This document shows, one piece after another, positions 52,269-63,241 of a stretch of DNA of 64,000 bases. Source of the stretch: Hordeum vulgare subsp. vulgare (taxonomy: Eukaryota > Streptophyta > Magnoliopsida > Poales > Poaceae); the NCBI RefSeq assembly GCF_904849725.1, contig NC_058522.1, forward strand, positions 198,011,986-198,075,985, in the 5' to 3' direction. The notes beneath the pieces were generated by a model. It made no database searches. It was not told where the DNA came from and worked only from the letters and a program-made list of their open reading frames with translations. Position 1 is the first letter of the stretch. Each line of letters begins with the position of its first letter. A program made the position numbers and the translations under genes.

Positions 52269-55119
52269 TCATTTGAAGGAGAGGTTTTTAATATGGAGGC
52301 TCGACCTGCACAGGGCGACACATGATTTGGCACGTTTCGATAAAGCCCATTTGGAAGGTGGAAGGTGTTGTTGGCCACTACCAGTAACGCCCGCATCCGC
52401 ACCCCCTGAGGTAGCAGCAATCCCATTCGCCGCTACCTTGTCTTGGGCCTTTGCAATGGCCGCCTCAGCTAGCTCATTAGCGCGAATCATAGACAGAACT
52501 GCAAACGGCGACCCACAGCTGGCATCGAATGACACCCCTACATCCTCAAGCACATGCAATATGTGATCGTCTGACAGGGAAGGAAGAACTAGCCTAATTG
52601 GAGATGACGGACGGGGTAACAAGTGATACATGAGACTGGAAGATCTCTGGCCGCCGCCCGACGATCTGCACGAGCCGCCACAAATTTACCAGAGTCACGC
52701 ACCCTTCTACCCTTGCGGGTAGTGGAGGTGGGCCTGCGGATGAAGCCAGAAGGAGTTGGAGCCGGAAGAGAGGCCGGCGCCGCCTTGGACAGAGACCCCA
52801 ATGCAGCCCCCAGGTCGTCCTCCAGCTGGCGGCATAGCCGTGTCGTCGACGCCTTGGAGTACACCAGCCCGACTTTTGGCACAGAAGTTCCAGATCGCAG
52901 ACTTCTTCTTAGTACACACCGGGCCATCACATTGGGAACACGAGAGAGAGGGGTGGCCGCCAGAGCCGGCATCATATTAACCGCGACATCTGGCATAGAT
53001 TCGTTCTGCATACCATTGTCCTTGGGGGCGTTCTCCTTGAGGACATCTTGCACCTCCGGGCCGAGACGGTCCCATTCAGACTGGGTGAACCGGGCATCCG
53101 AGCCGCCACCCGTGCCACCGCTCGGGTTCACCCCCCTCCAGTCAAATTGTCCCCAGGTTTATCAGAGGAGGATGGGGAGGGGTTAGGAAGGGAGAGGCCC
53201 CTGAGCAACATCAGCACCCTCGAGACAAACCCGCAGCCGAATCCCATCAGCCAAAGGAAACACATCCACCGAGCCCCGCAGACAGACTGGGTCAACACAC
53301 CATAAGTTTAGCCGGACCGGACCCAGCCTGCCCAGGGAATCCTCATCAACATCAATCGGTTTACCCAGCAGAGTGCTAAAGGCCATGAGGAAAGGTGTCG
53401 ATCTGGGCTCAATGGGCACGTCTTCCACCAAGACCTACACTTCACACAGCTAGCCCACCGATTTGACTCCATTAGTCGCGGCTTTGACAGAAACCACCAG
53501 ATTGTTCAAGAGGGAGGATGATGCTAGATCAAGAAGATATCATCCTTCGACTCTCAATGACGGAAACACCACCGTAAACTCGAAGTCACGCCATTGGTTC
53601 ACCTTCCAGCCCCTGCCATCCACATCCCAAACCCGTAAACTCTCCAGCAGGACCTGAGGAGTAATCTTTTGATCCTCAATCGAGATGACAACCACATTAG
53701 AGAGAGCTGGAGGAGTAGGGACGCGCGGAGCAACGCCATCTAGGGTGAAGAAGGAGCAACCCAGAAGGCCCATACCAAAATGCACAAAGGAAGGGGCCTT
53801 CATGCGGTTGCGACAATCCACCGTGAAATGGCCCTCAGATCTGCAGATGAGGCAGAAGGGACGGTTGAGGCATATGGACTGGAAGTGGCCAGGCTGATGG
53901 CACGCGAAGCACGTCAGGGAGGATTGGGTGAAGGGAGAGGGATTGGGGATGGAGGGAAGAGAGGTGGCGGAGGAAGAATCGCGTCCCATTGCCATGGGGA
54001 GTAGAGCCAGAGGTATAAGATGTGAGGCGACGCTGTTTGAGCTGCTGAGGAGGGCGGCCGTGGAAGTTGTTGCGAGGAGGGGGAAGACGCGGCCATGTCC
54101 CAAAGCCCGGGCCACGAGCCGGAGCGCGAGAAGGAGGAGCCTATCCACGAGGCAGCGGTGGAGGCCAAGAGAGGGATGTAACGCACCCGCCTTCCACCCC
54201 CCCCGGCAGCCGCCGCCTCCCACGGATCTACCACCGGCACCGCGACATAGGCCGAGCCCGCCGCCACAGATCTAGAGCCACCAAGCAACCGCACCCGCTC
54301 GTCGTGTTGTAGCCAATGAGGACCCGCAGCGCACCCCTCGCTGTCGCGAGCAGCCTGCTCACGACCCACACGGTCCTCCTGCAGCTGAGAGCGGAGCGAA
54401 GCTTCATACTCCAGATCCGCCCCCACAGCCGAAGAGTCATCCGGACTGCGCTAGCTACCGGAGACTGCCTCACTGGAGGAGCCCCTGGACTTATCAATGA
54501 TGAGAACCTCCAGAAAAGACAGGGAGAGGGGAGGTGGAGGGCAAGATCTTCGGAAGATCCTGACGAGGAAGCGCCGCGTGCACACATCTGCGACGGAGGC
54601 TGGAAACCCTAGAAATGGGGGAAAAGAGCCTTTGCGGACCCAAGTATATCCCGAGGAGGCGGTTCCATCCATGGCTTGGCAGGCCAGAAGTGTCGGACGA
54701 GTCTTGGGAAGGGGCGGCGCAGCCCCAACTAGCCTCAGGCACACCCCAGGGAGCAAAGGGAAGATCGCGAGAGAAGAAAGGTGACGCAAAGTGGGCCGCC
54801 CACCCAAGCACGACCCACTTGCCACCTGGGCCAGAAAAGCATGACGATCCAAATGAGACAGGGATGGAGCGGTTAAGGTTAGGGTTAGGTTGCGCCCCCA
54901 TCCATCGCCGCCAGCCGCAATGCAGGCCGCTCTGCCAACGGCGGCGGCGCCAGCGGGGCATGCCGGCACCGGCATCACTAGAGATGCAGTAGGAGGGGCA
55001 CCCAGCATGCCGTGCGACAGACAGGGAAGCGGAAACTTACCGGATTTGCGGCGCCGTCTAGAAACCCTGCACCAGCCCAAATCCGTCGGCAGGGCGGCAA
55101 CCACCCGACCACGTCCCAC
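52269..55119 (-). pseudogene. LINE-C ORF1 (nucleic-acid-binding protein), frameshifted
   Basis: Several overlapping minus-strand frames share the coding trail: 55119-54451, 54426-53914, 54223-53540, 53431-53183, 53131-52589 and 52631-52269. The clearest part holds two CCHC zinc knuckles, CFACHQPGHFQSIC and CLICRSEGHFTVDC (both C-x2-C-x4-H-x4-C). A segment with DFEFTVVFPS and then LLNNLVVSVKA resembles the plant LINE ORF1 domain that usually precedes or follows the knuckles. The N-terminal third is proline/serine/alanine-rich. ORF1 proteins bind the LINE RNA. At least three frameshifts are needed to follow it. Confidence 0.72.
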
Positions 55120-55515
55120 AGGCGTGAACTTGCGGCTGCAGGGCGGCGCCCTCGTAGGCCCAGCCTAAGCCGCTGCATGCTGAGGAAGGTAGTTGTCCGA
55201 CTCGGAGGCATCATCGGTGATCTCCAAAGCCCACAAATGGTTACCAACCAGCCGAGGGGAAAGGGCACAACAACCAGCACACGCGCCGCCGCTGGAGCCA
55301 CCTAAGTCCAGCAAAGGGGAGCGGGGGAGGGGGGGGGGACGACGAAGCCAAAGATGTGGCAGGGGAGGATTAGGCCGAAGATGTGTTAGGGGAGGAGCTG
55401 GTCTCCACCGCGAGTATAACAGGTGTGGCGGGGGAGAGGACAACGGGAGGGGGGAGGGGGAGGCGAGAGTAGAGCCATCACTACACCATGGACTTGGATA
55501 ACATGTCAGTTTTCA
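55120..55515 (-). other. LINE-C 5' untranslated region
   Basis: GC-rich sequence with a long C run on the minus strand (G run at 55330-55338 on the plus strand), preceding ORF1 and ending at the target duplication. Frames here are low complexity. It may contain the internal promoter of the LINE, but no specific motif is recognisable. Confidence 0.5.
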
Positions 55516-55529
55516 CTTACAGGGTATTT
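55516..55529. repeat. Target-site duplication of LINE-C, right copy
   Basis: CTTACAGGGTATTT; see the left copy at 48413-48426. Confidence 0.8.
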
Positions 55530-56127
55530 CCTCCAACAAAGGCATGCATCTTGGAAAAGGGACACGACAATGCCGAGTTATTTCCACGACCTCTCTTGTC
55601 GAAAGTTCAATGAATAGATTGACCCAACTCAATCGTGTAATCATCCCCTGAAACATGCTTCTCTTCATAATCATTAAGAACATCAGCCACAGACATATCG
55701 GTTGACTGCAATGAAGGACCACAACATATTCGAGAAGGCATATCTATTCCAAATTCAGCAAACTCTACTAGAAGTTGGCGAAGCATTTTTTAACCCAACA
55801 AATGAAGTGTCTCCCTTGTGTGATGATATATTGTCATTCAGTACCTCTCTTGGATACGAGGTCAACATCGGATTACTGTTACCTTGAGCATACTGAGTAG
55901 GAGGCGGCCATTCTTGCAATGTATGCTTCTTCCTTGGTTGTTGGTCCTATGGCCACCACACGTATCCAGAGTCACCGGAGATACAACCACAAGCTATGCC
56001 ATGGATTAGAACAATTTCTTGCACCACACATCTACCAAATTTGCACGGAAGAAGTGAATGAATATTATATGCAGAGCATACAGTTTCAAGAACAACACTT
56101 GCAAACAAACTGGATATTGCACCTAGA
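55530..56127 (-). pseudogene. Unrecognised gene-like sequence, 5' portion
   Basis: On the minus strand, upstream of LINE-C, one frame reads EWPPPTQYAQGNSNPMLTSY and DNISSHKGDTSFVGLKNASP (around 55910-55760). Another follows with EFAEFGIDMPSRI and STDMSVADVLNDYEEKHVSG (around 55770-55610). A frameshift or splice lies between them. The composition (S, N, P, Q-rich) suggests a regulatory protein, but I recognise no domain. At the right it is cut by the Angela LTR at 56128, so its beginning is not visible. Confidence 0.4.
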
Positions 56128-57892
56128 TGTTGGGGAACGTCGCATGGGAAACAAAAAATTTCCTATGCACACACAAGACCTATCATGGTGATGACCATCT
56201 ACGAGAAGAGAGATCGGATCCACATACCCTTATTGTTAGCTAAGTGGGAAGAGTTAAGAAACGCGGTTGATATAGTCGAACGTCTTCACGATCCGAATCG
56301 CAAGCGTCCCACGAGTTCCGTCCCGATCTAGTACCGAAGGGACAGCACCTCCACGTTCCGCACACGTACACCTTGATGACGATCTCCGCCTTATTGATCC
56401 CGCAAGAGAAACGAAGAGGTAGCTGAATTCTCTAGAAGCATGACGGTGTGGCAGTGATGGTGGTTGAGCTACTCCGGCAGGGCTTCGCCATGCCGTACCG
56501 ATTTAGCTACGGGGTGCCACAAAGTAGTGGATGGAGAGAGGGGTGCACTATGGTTTGGGGTGCCAAAAGCCTCTCTTACCTCCACTATATATAGGTTGAA
56601 CAAGAGGCAGGGCTGCCTTGCCTCCTACTCCAAGGATAGGGGTCGACCGAGCCAAGAGGAGGAGAGTCCACCTGTAATTCGGTTTGGTGGAGGACTCCCT
56701 TCCTACTTCGCCACCTCCTTCCTTTCTTTTCCTTCTCTTTTTTCCATTTTGCACTCTGGCCGAAATAGGTTATTATGCTGGCCGCACCAGCTCTCTAAGG
56801 GCTGGTGCGCCACCCATAGGCCTATTAGGTCCTCTCCCGGGTGAGTGGACCCTCCCGGTAAAACCCCAGAAACCATTCGTCACTCCCGGTACTTCACCGG
56901 TGATGCCCGAAATCTTTTCGGAAGCCAAATTCAACATTCTATATATCAATGTTTGTCTCCGAACCATTCTGGACACCCTCGTGGAGTCCGGGATCTCATC
57001 CAGGACTCCGAACAACATTTGGTTACCAACATCAATAATTCAACTATAGCAAAACGTCACCGAACCTTTAGTGTGCAGACCCTGCTGGACCTATGTAGAC
57101 ATGACCGAGACACTCTTCAATCAATATCCAATAGAGGGACCTAGATGACCATATTGGGTCCTACATATTCTACAAAGATCTTATCGGTTGAACCTCTATG
57201 TCAAGGATTCAGTTAATCATGTTACTTGCCCGAGATTCGATCATAGATATCTCCATACCTATTTCAACCTCATTACCCGCAAGTCTCTTTACTCGTTCCA
57301 TAATACAAGATCATGTGGCTAAATCTTTAGTCATATTTCTTGCAAGGAGTGTTTGTGATGTTGTATTACCGAGTGGGCCCCGAGATACCTCTCCGTCATA
57401 CGGAGTGTCAAATCCCAGTCTTGGTCGATGCTAACTCAACGAACACCTTCGGAGATACGTGTAGAGCACCTTTATAGTCACGCAGTAACGTTGCGACGTT
57501 TGATACACACAAGGCTTTCCTCTGGTGTTAGTGAGTTACATGATCTCATGGTCATAGGAATGTATACTCGACATGCAGAAAACAATAGAAACAAAATAAC
57601 ACGATCACATGATACGTTTATAGTTTGGGTCTTGTCCAACACATCTTTCTCCTAATGAAATGATCCCGTTATCAAGTGACAACACTTGTCTATGGCTAGG
57701 AAACCTTAACCGTCTCTGATCAACGAGCTAGTCAACTAGAGGCTCACTAGGGACATTGTTTTGACTATATATCCACACATGTATTTGTGTTTCCATTCAA
57801 CACAATTCTAGCATGGATAATAAATGATTATGTTGAAAAAATAAATATAATAATAACTATTTCATAATTTCCTCTAGGGCATATTTCCAACA
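56128..57892 (-). mobile_element. 3' LTR of an Angela/BARE-type copia element
   Basis: On the minus strand it begins TGTTGGAAATATGCCCTAG (57892) and ends GACGTTCCCCAACA (56128), the well-known Angela/BARE-1/WIS LTR type of Triticeae. A TATATATAG at about 56585-56593 (minus strand) is the probable core promoter. The polypurine tract and pol lie to the right, so this is the 3' LTR of a minus-strand element. The 1,765-bp length agrees with the family. Confidence 0.9.
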
Positions 57893-57903
57893 GTCTCCCA
57901 CTT
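57893..57903 (-). other. Angela polypurine tract
   Basis: Minus strand AAGTGGGAGAC lies directly before the 3' LTR, the usual plus-strand priming site for this copia group. Confidence 0.8.
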
Positions 57904-59660
57904 GCACTAGAGTCAATAATCTAGCTTCACATCTTTATGTGATTTACAATGTAACGAATCTAACACCCATACAGTTCTGGTGTTGATCATCTTTTGCTTG
58001 TGGAAGAGGCTTACTCTGTGGATCTGCAACATTCAGATCCTCGTGCACTTTGCAAATATTTATGTTCTCCTCCTTGATGTAATCGCGAATGGAAATAAAG
58101 CGTCGCTTTATGTGTCTATTCCTCTTTTGAAAACTTGGTTCCTTGGCTAGAGCAATGTCACCAGTGTTGTCACAGAACATATTTATTGTATCCAGTGCAC
58201 TCGACACAACTCCAAGATCTATCATGAACTGTTTCATCCAGACACCCTCCTTAGCCGCCTCCGAGGCAGCTATGTACTCCACTTCGCATGTAGAATCAGC
58301 TATGACGCAGTGCTTGGAACTGCACTAGCTTAGTGCACCCCATTAAGAAAAAATATGTATCCGGTTTGTGACTTAGAGTCATCAGGTTCTGTGTCGAAGC
58401 TTGCATCGTCGTAACCCTTTACGATGAGCTCTTCATCACCTTCATAAACAAGAAACATTTCCTTAGTCCTTATCAGGTACTTCAGAATATTCTTGACCGT
58501 TGTCTAGTGCTCCATTCCTGGATTACATTGAAACATGCCTGCCATACTTAAGGCAATGCTGACATTCGGTCAAGTGCACAACATTTCATACATGATAGAC
58601 CCTATGGCTAAAGCATAGGGGACGACACTCATCGTTTCTCTATTTTCTACAATCACTTCGCATTGAGTCTTACTCAACTTTATACCTGGTAACAAAGGAA
58701 AGAACCCCTTCTTGGACTGTTTCATTTTGAAATTCTTCAAAATCTTATCAAGGTATGTGCTTTGCGAAAGTCCAATTAGGTGTCTTGATTTATCTCTATA
58801 GATCTTAATGCCTAATATTTAAGCAGCTTCTCCCAGGTCCTTCATTGAAAAACTTTTATTCAAGTAATCCTTTACGGTTTCCAGAAGTTCTATATTGTTT
58901 CCAATCAACTATATGTCATCCACATATAATATTAGAAACTCTATAGAGCACCCACTCAATTTCGACTAAATACAAGCTTCTCCAAAAACTTTTATAAACC
59001 CGAACGCCTTGATCACCTCATCAAAGCGTTGATTCCAACTCCGAGATGCTTGCACCAGTCCATAAATGGAGCGCTAGAGCTTGCACACTTTGTCAGCACT
59101 CTCTGGTTTGACAAAACCTTCCCTTTGCATCATATACAACTCTTCCTTAAGAAACCTGCTAAGGAACGTTGTTTTGACAACCATCTGCCAAATTTCATAA
59201 TCGAAAAATGCAGCTATTGCTAACATGATTCTGACGGACTTAAACATCGCTACAAGTGAGAAAGTATCATCATAGTCAACTTGTGCAAAACCCTTTGCCA
59301 CAAGTCGAGCTTTATAGACGGTCCCATTACCGTCTGTTCTTAAAGATCATTTGTTCTGAATGGCCTTTTGGCCTTCAGGTAATACTTCCAAAGTCCATAC
59401 TTTGCTTTCATACATAGATCATATCTCTGATTTCGTGGCCTCTAACGATTTGTTGGAATCGGGGCCCACCATTGCTTCTCCATAGCTCACAGGTTCGTTG
59501 TTGTCTAATAACATGATTGATAAGACATGATTCCTGTACCACTCAGGAACAGTACTTGCCCTTGTCGACCTACGAGGCCCGATAGCAACTTGATCTGAAG
59601 TTTCATGATCATCATCATTAGTGTCCTCTTCAACTGGTGTAGCCACGACATAAACTTCTT
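57904..59660 (-). pseudogene. Angela-type copia RT and RNase H, decayed
   Basis: RNase H frame 58282-57944 contains MEYIAASEAAKEGVWMKQFM, NMFCDNTGDIALAKEP and KVHEDLNVADPQSKPLPQ. The RT between 58300 and 59400 is broken into short frames. Near 58910 the catalytic YVDD box is readable on the minus strand but is followed one codon later by TAG. 59301-59074 holds AKGFAQVDYDDTFSLVAMFK, the typical start of copia RT. 59646-59419 holds the linker (RRSTRASTVPEWYRNHV). The order integrase-RT-RNase H identifies copia. Confidence 0.87.
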
Positions 59661-60608
59661 TCTATCCCGCGCCACCATCTGGTTGAAGCAAAGGTTCTAC
59701 AACCTCATCAAGTTCTATCTTCCTCCCACTCAATTCTTTTGAGAGAAACTCTTTCTCAACAAAAGCTCCATTCTTAGCGACAAACACTTTGCCCTCAGAT
59801 CTGAGATAGAAGGTATACCCAACTATTTCTTTTGGGTAACCTATTAAGATGCACTTTTCGGCTTTGGGTTCCAACTTTTTAGGCTGAACCTTTTTGACAT
59901 AAGCATCCAATCCCCAAACTTTAAGAAACGACAACTTTGGCTTGTTGCCATACCACAATTCATATGGTATTGTCTCAACGGATTTTGATGGTGCCCTATT
60001 TAAAGTGAATGCAGCTATCTCCAATCCATAGCCCCAAAACAATAATGGCAAATCGGTAAGGGTCATCATAGAACGCACCATGTCCAATAAAGTACGATTA
60101 CTATGTTCGGACACACCATTATGTTGTGGTGTTCCAAGCGGAGTCAACTCTAAAACAATTCCACATTGTCTTGAGTGAGCACCAAACTCGTAACTCAGAT
60201 ACTCACCTCCTCGGTCAGTTCGTAGGAATATAATCTTCTTGTTACGATCATTTTCAACTTCACTCTGAAATTACTTGATGTTTTCAAACGTTTCAGACTT
60301 GTGCTTCATTAATTAAATATAACCATATCTACTCAAATCATGAGTGGTGGTGAGAAAATAACGATATCCACCCCGCACCTCTATGCTCATTGGTCCGCAC
60401 ACATCAGTATGTATGATATCCAACAAGTCACTTGAACAATCCATTGTTCTGAAAAACGGAGTCTTAGTCATCTTTTCCATGAGACATGGTTCGCATGTGT
60501 CATGTGATTCAAAATCAAGTGACTCCAAAAGTCCATCAGCATGGAGTTTCTTCATGCCTTTTACACCAATATGACCTAAGCGGCAGAGCCATAAGAAAGT
60601 GGCACTAC
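59661..60608 (-). pseudogene. Angela-type copia integrase, decayed and truncated
   Basis: 60555-60313 encodes the zinc-binding end and the first catalytic Asp (CEPCLMEKMTKTPFF, LLDIIHTDVCGPMSIEVRGG). 60147-59662 contains the third catalytic residue region (TPQHNGVSEHSNRTLLDMVR with Glu) and the C-terminal part (WGLDAYVKKVQPKKLEPKAE, KCILIGYPKEIVGYTFY). Stops separate the two. At 60608 the coding sequence, inside the zinc-binding RLGHIG motif, is cut by a Tat-like LTR. Protease, gag and the 5' LTR are missing from the window. Confidence 0.87.
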
Positions 60609-61647
60609 TGTCGGTGTTTACTCACAACATATGCCATCGGTAGGCTAAAGATGGTGGGAACCGAAGCGACACCGGTGGGCGCTGGGGACGAGGTTGGTAC
60701 AAGCATGAAACGTATGATGTACCCAGGTTCAGGGCTCTCCGTAGAAATAACACCCCTAATCCTGCCGAAGTGTATAATGCACCAATGAGGTTACAATGTG
60801 CTCCTGGAGCTGTTCTACGGAGGAGGAAGAAGGAGCAGCCGACTCGCGTCTACCTCTCCTGTATGAGTGTGTGTATGAAGGATTGACCGACCCTCTGCAT
60901 GGAGGGGGACGGGGGGTTTTATAGGCTAACCCAGTAACCTACAATAAGGATAAAAGTACATGAGTGGAGCCCGGCTGACAGCCTCGCTGGCTTGCCAGGG
61001 GGCCTAGGGTGGTCTTGTCTTGTCAGTGGAGGGGCCTGTCGGCTGCGACGTTGCATCTGGCCGTGGGACCCATCGGCTTACGAGTGAGGCTCTCGCGTAA
61101 GGCCAATGCAATACGCATGTTGTATGTCCGGCGTCGTCTTATGAGATTCGTCATGGGCAGCCAGTACGGTCATCTCCACTATTCCCACACGGAGTGTGGT
61201 AATGGAGTGGGAGTTTGACGGGCTGACACTGTGCAGGATGACAGATCGGAGCCTGGGTCGGTCAGCGGCATGGCCGCTGATGCTGTACCTGCCGTGCACT
61301 CCAACCCTATACTCGTGTTGACGAATACACAACTTTGATCGTAGGGTCTCGTCATGACCCTTCGATCTCATGTGACTTGGGCACCCTGGCCGGCTAGCAG
61401 CCTTGCTAGCCGGCCCTAGGAACGGCCGTCTCGCCCCTAGCCGGCCAGCACATTCTGAACTGCTAGAGGAATATAGCCGTCTCGCCTCTAGCCGACAGGG
61501 GCTTCGTAGCCAGCCAGAGAGAGTTGACCGTCTCGCCTCTAGCCGGTAGGGGCTTCCTAGCCGGCCAGAGGGAGTTGTGCTTTTCCTGCAAGATAGAATG
61601 CAAAGGAGTAGACTCGATGACCCTACCCCGGGGTTATCTCTCCGCCA
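60609..61647 (-). mobile_element. LTR of a Tat-like gypsy element (3' LTR, minus strand)
   Basis: Minus strand TGGCGGAGAGATAACCCC (from 61647) to AGTAAACACCGACA (60609). A TATA box (CCTATAAAACCC on the minus strand, near 60917-60926) precedes a CT-rich leader. The start resembles the GGTTATAG...GGGTAGGGTCAT start of the Tat LTR at 26055, and a polypurine-like CTTCGGGGACTA lies directly before it. It abuts broken Angela integrase on the left. No target duplication was verified. Three diverged copies of a 55-65-bp unit with CTAGCCGGCCAG/CCGTCTCGCC occur at about 61395-61575. Confidence 0.65.
61395..61575. repeat. Short tandem repeats in the Tat-like LTR
   Basis: CCGTCTCGCC(C/T)CTAGCCG recurs at about 61426, 61471 and 61529, each followed or preceded by GGGGCTTC(G/C)TAGCC and GCCAGAG(A/G)GAGTTG words. 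The spacing is about 45-60 bp. Confidence 0.7.
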
Positions 61648-61772
61648 GTAGTCCCCGAAGCAGGGGACGCCCACCACCTCGGAGCGGAAGGCCTCACCGT
61701 CTTGAGTTGTTTGTTGTTGATCTTCCTTCGCCGCCTGCGGTAGGAGGCGTGATGTCAACTGTTCTTCCCTTT
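61648..61772 (-). other. Junction segment between Tat-like LTR and Athila leader
   Basis: It contains the polypurine-like tract beside the Tat-like LTR, then about 100 bp in which I cannot separate Tat 3' interior from Athila leader. A minus-strand reading here (AKEDQQQTTQDGEAFRSEVV) is open but too short to interpret. Confidence 0.4.
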
Positions 61773-61784
61773 TGCAACGGCACC
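61773..61784 (-). other. Athila-type primer-binding site
   Basis: Minus strand TGGTGCCGTTGC, matching the tRNA-Asp-type site at 39454-39469. It lies about 47 bp from the end of the LTR at 61832-63230, further than normal. A diverged second copy (AGTTTCGATTGCCGGAGAG on the minus strand) lies nearer the LTR, at about 61804-61822. Confidence 0.65.
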
Positions 61785-61831
61785 AGAAGAATGTTGTTAG
61801 CACTCTCCGGCAATCGAAACTAGAAGAATGT

Positions 61832-63230
61832 TGTTGACGGCCCACAAGCGCATGGGATCGCAACAGTTTTCGAGGGTAGAGTATTCGACCCAAATTTGTT
61901 GATTCCCACGACGGGAGGTGAGAGAATTCTCAAGTATTAGCAGTTGAATTGTCAGATTCAACCACACCTGAAAGATTAGTATCTGCAAGCAAAGTAGTAA
62001 CAGCAAAGTAGCGAGTAATGGCAGTGGCAAGGAACAGCAGTAGTGAAAGAAGTAGCAAGCCACAGTAGTAGCAACAGTAGCACCAGAGCAAGACAAGTAA
62101 CAGCAGCAGTAGGACAAACTCGTAGGCAATGGGTTGGTGATTTGTTTGGATGATATTCATCATGCAACAGCTATAACACGGAGAGATATGTGGCTAGCTC
62201 CCGTTCGTCAATGTGATGTAGGCATGCATTCCGTGTGTCGTCATACGTGCTTAGGGAAAAGAACTTGCATGACATCTATTGTCCATCCCTCCTGTGGCAG
62301 CGGGGTCCAAAAGGAAACTACGGGATATTAAGGTTCTCCTTTTAATAAAGAACCGGACCAACGCATTAGCACTTGGTGAACACATGAACTCCTCAAACTA
62401 TGGTCATCACGGGGAGTGGTTCCGGTTATTGTCACTCCGGGGTTGTTGGATCATAACACATAGTAGGTAACTACAACTTGCAAGATCGGATCTGAGACAC
62501 ACATATATTGGTGACAACATAATAATTTCCGATCTAAAATCATGGCACTTGGGCCCTAGTGACAAGCAATAGGCATGGCAAAGTAGTAGCAATATCAATC
62601 TCAGAACATAGTGGATAGTAGGGATCAATCCCCATCAAAACTAACTCGATTACATGATAGATCTCATCCTACTCATCACCGCCAAGTGAGACTACGAATA
62701 GATTAGTCACAAACGACGAAGAGCTTCATGGAATTGAGAGGGAAGAAGGTTGTTGATGACGATGGCGACGATTTCCCCTCTCCGGAGCCCAAGACGGACT
62801 CCAGATCTGCCCTCCAGATGAAGAACAGGTGGTGGCGGCGGCTCCGTATCGCAAACGCAAAGAAAACTTCTCTTTTTATTTTTTCTGGAATGAAAGGGAA
62901 TTATAGACCTGAGGTTGGTGGCGGCAGAGCCGTTTGGGCCCCACAAGCCTGCCCATCGCCACCAGGGGGTGGTGGCGGAGCCAGGGCTTGTGGCCCACTG
63001 GCCCACCCCTTGAGTTGGAACTTGGCGCAGATATTTTTTATATTTTACAAAACTGCTCCCCGTAAATTTTCAGGAAGTTTGGAGAACTTTGATTTCTGCA
63101 CAAAAATAACACCATGGCAATTCTGCTGAAAACAGCGTCAGTCCACGTTAGTTCCATTCAAATCATGCAAATTAAAGTCCAAAAAAAGGGCAAAAGAGTT
63201 TGGAAAAGTAGATACGATGGAGACGTATCA
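61832..63230 (-). mobile_element. Athila-type LTR with both a primer-binding site and a polypurine tract
   Basis: Minus strand TGATACGTCTCCATCG (63230) to GGGCCGTCAACA (61832), about 1.4 kb. It belongs to the same broad LTR class as those of Athila-2 and the solo LTR. The sequence to the left has an Athila primer-binding site (5' LTR context), whereas to the right there is a polypurine tract and Athila 3' interior (3' LTR context). A normal LTR has only one of these, so this is a recombinant or tandem arrangement. It includes AGTAGCA-rich low-complexity sequence at about 61990-62110. Confidence 0.75.
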
Positions 63231-63241
63231 ACTCCCCCAAG
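63231..63241 (-). other. Athila polypurine tract
   Basis: Minus strand CTTGGGGGAGT immediately before the TG of the LTR, identical to the tract at 19714-19724. Confidence 0.85.

Larger units (their letters stand above)
48427..55515 (-). mobile_element. LINE-C: near full-length non-LTR retrotransposon
   Basis: A 7.1-kb minus-strand element with a GC-rich 5' region, ORF1 carrying two zinc knuckles (53540-55119 region), ORF2 with endonuclease, RT and zinc-binding domain (52260-48617), a 3' untranslated region and a short A tail. It is flanked by a 13/14 target duplication. Having both ORF1 and ORF2 makes it the only LINE of the three in this window that is not severely 5'-truncated. Frameshifts and stops in both ORFs indicate that it is inactive. 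Confidence 0.88.

Noticed and set aside
54872..54895. Telomere-like TTAGGG words
   Set aside because: Only about two units, inside LINE-C ORF1 coding sequence; not an interstitial telomere array.
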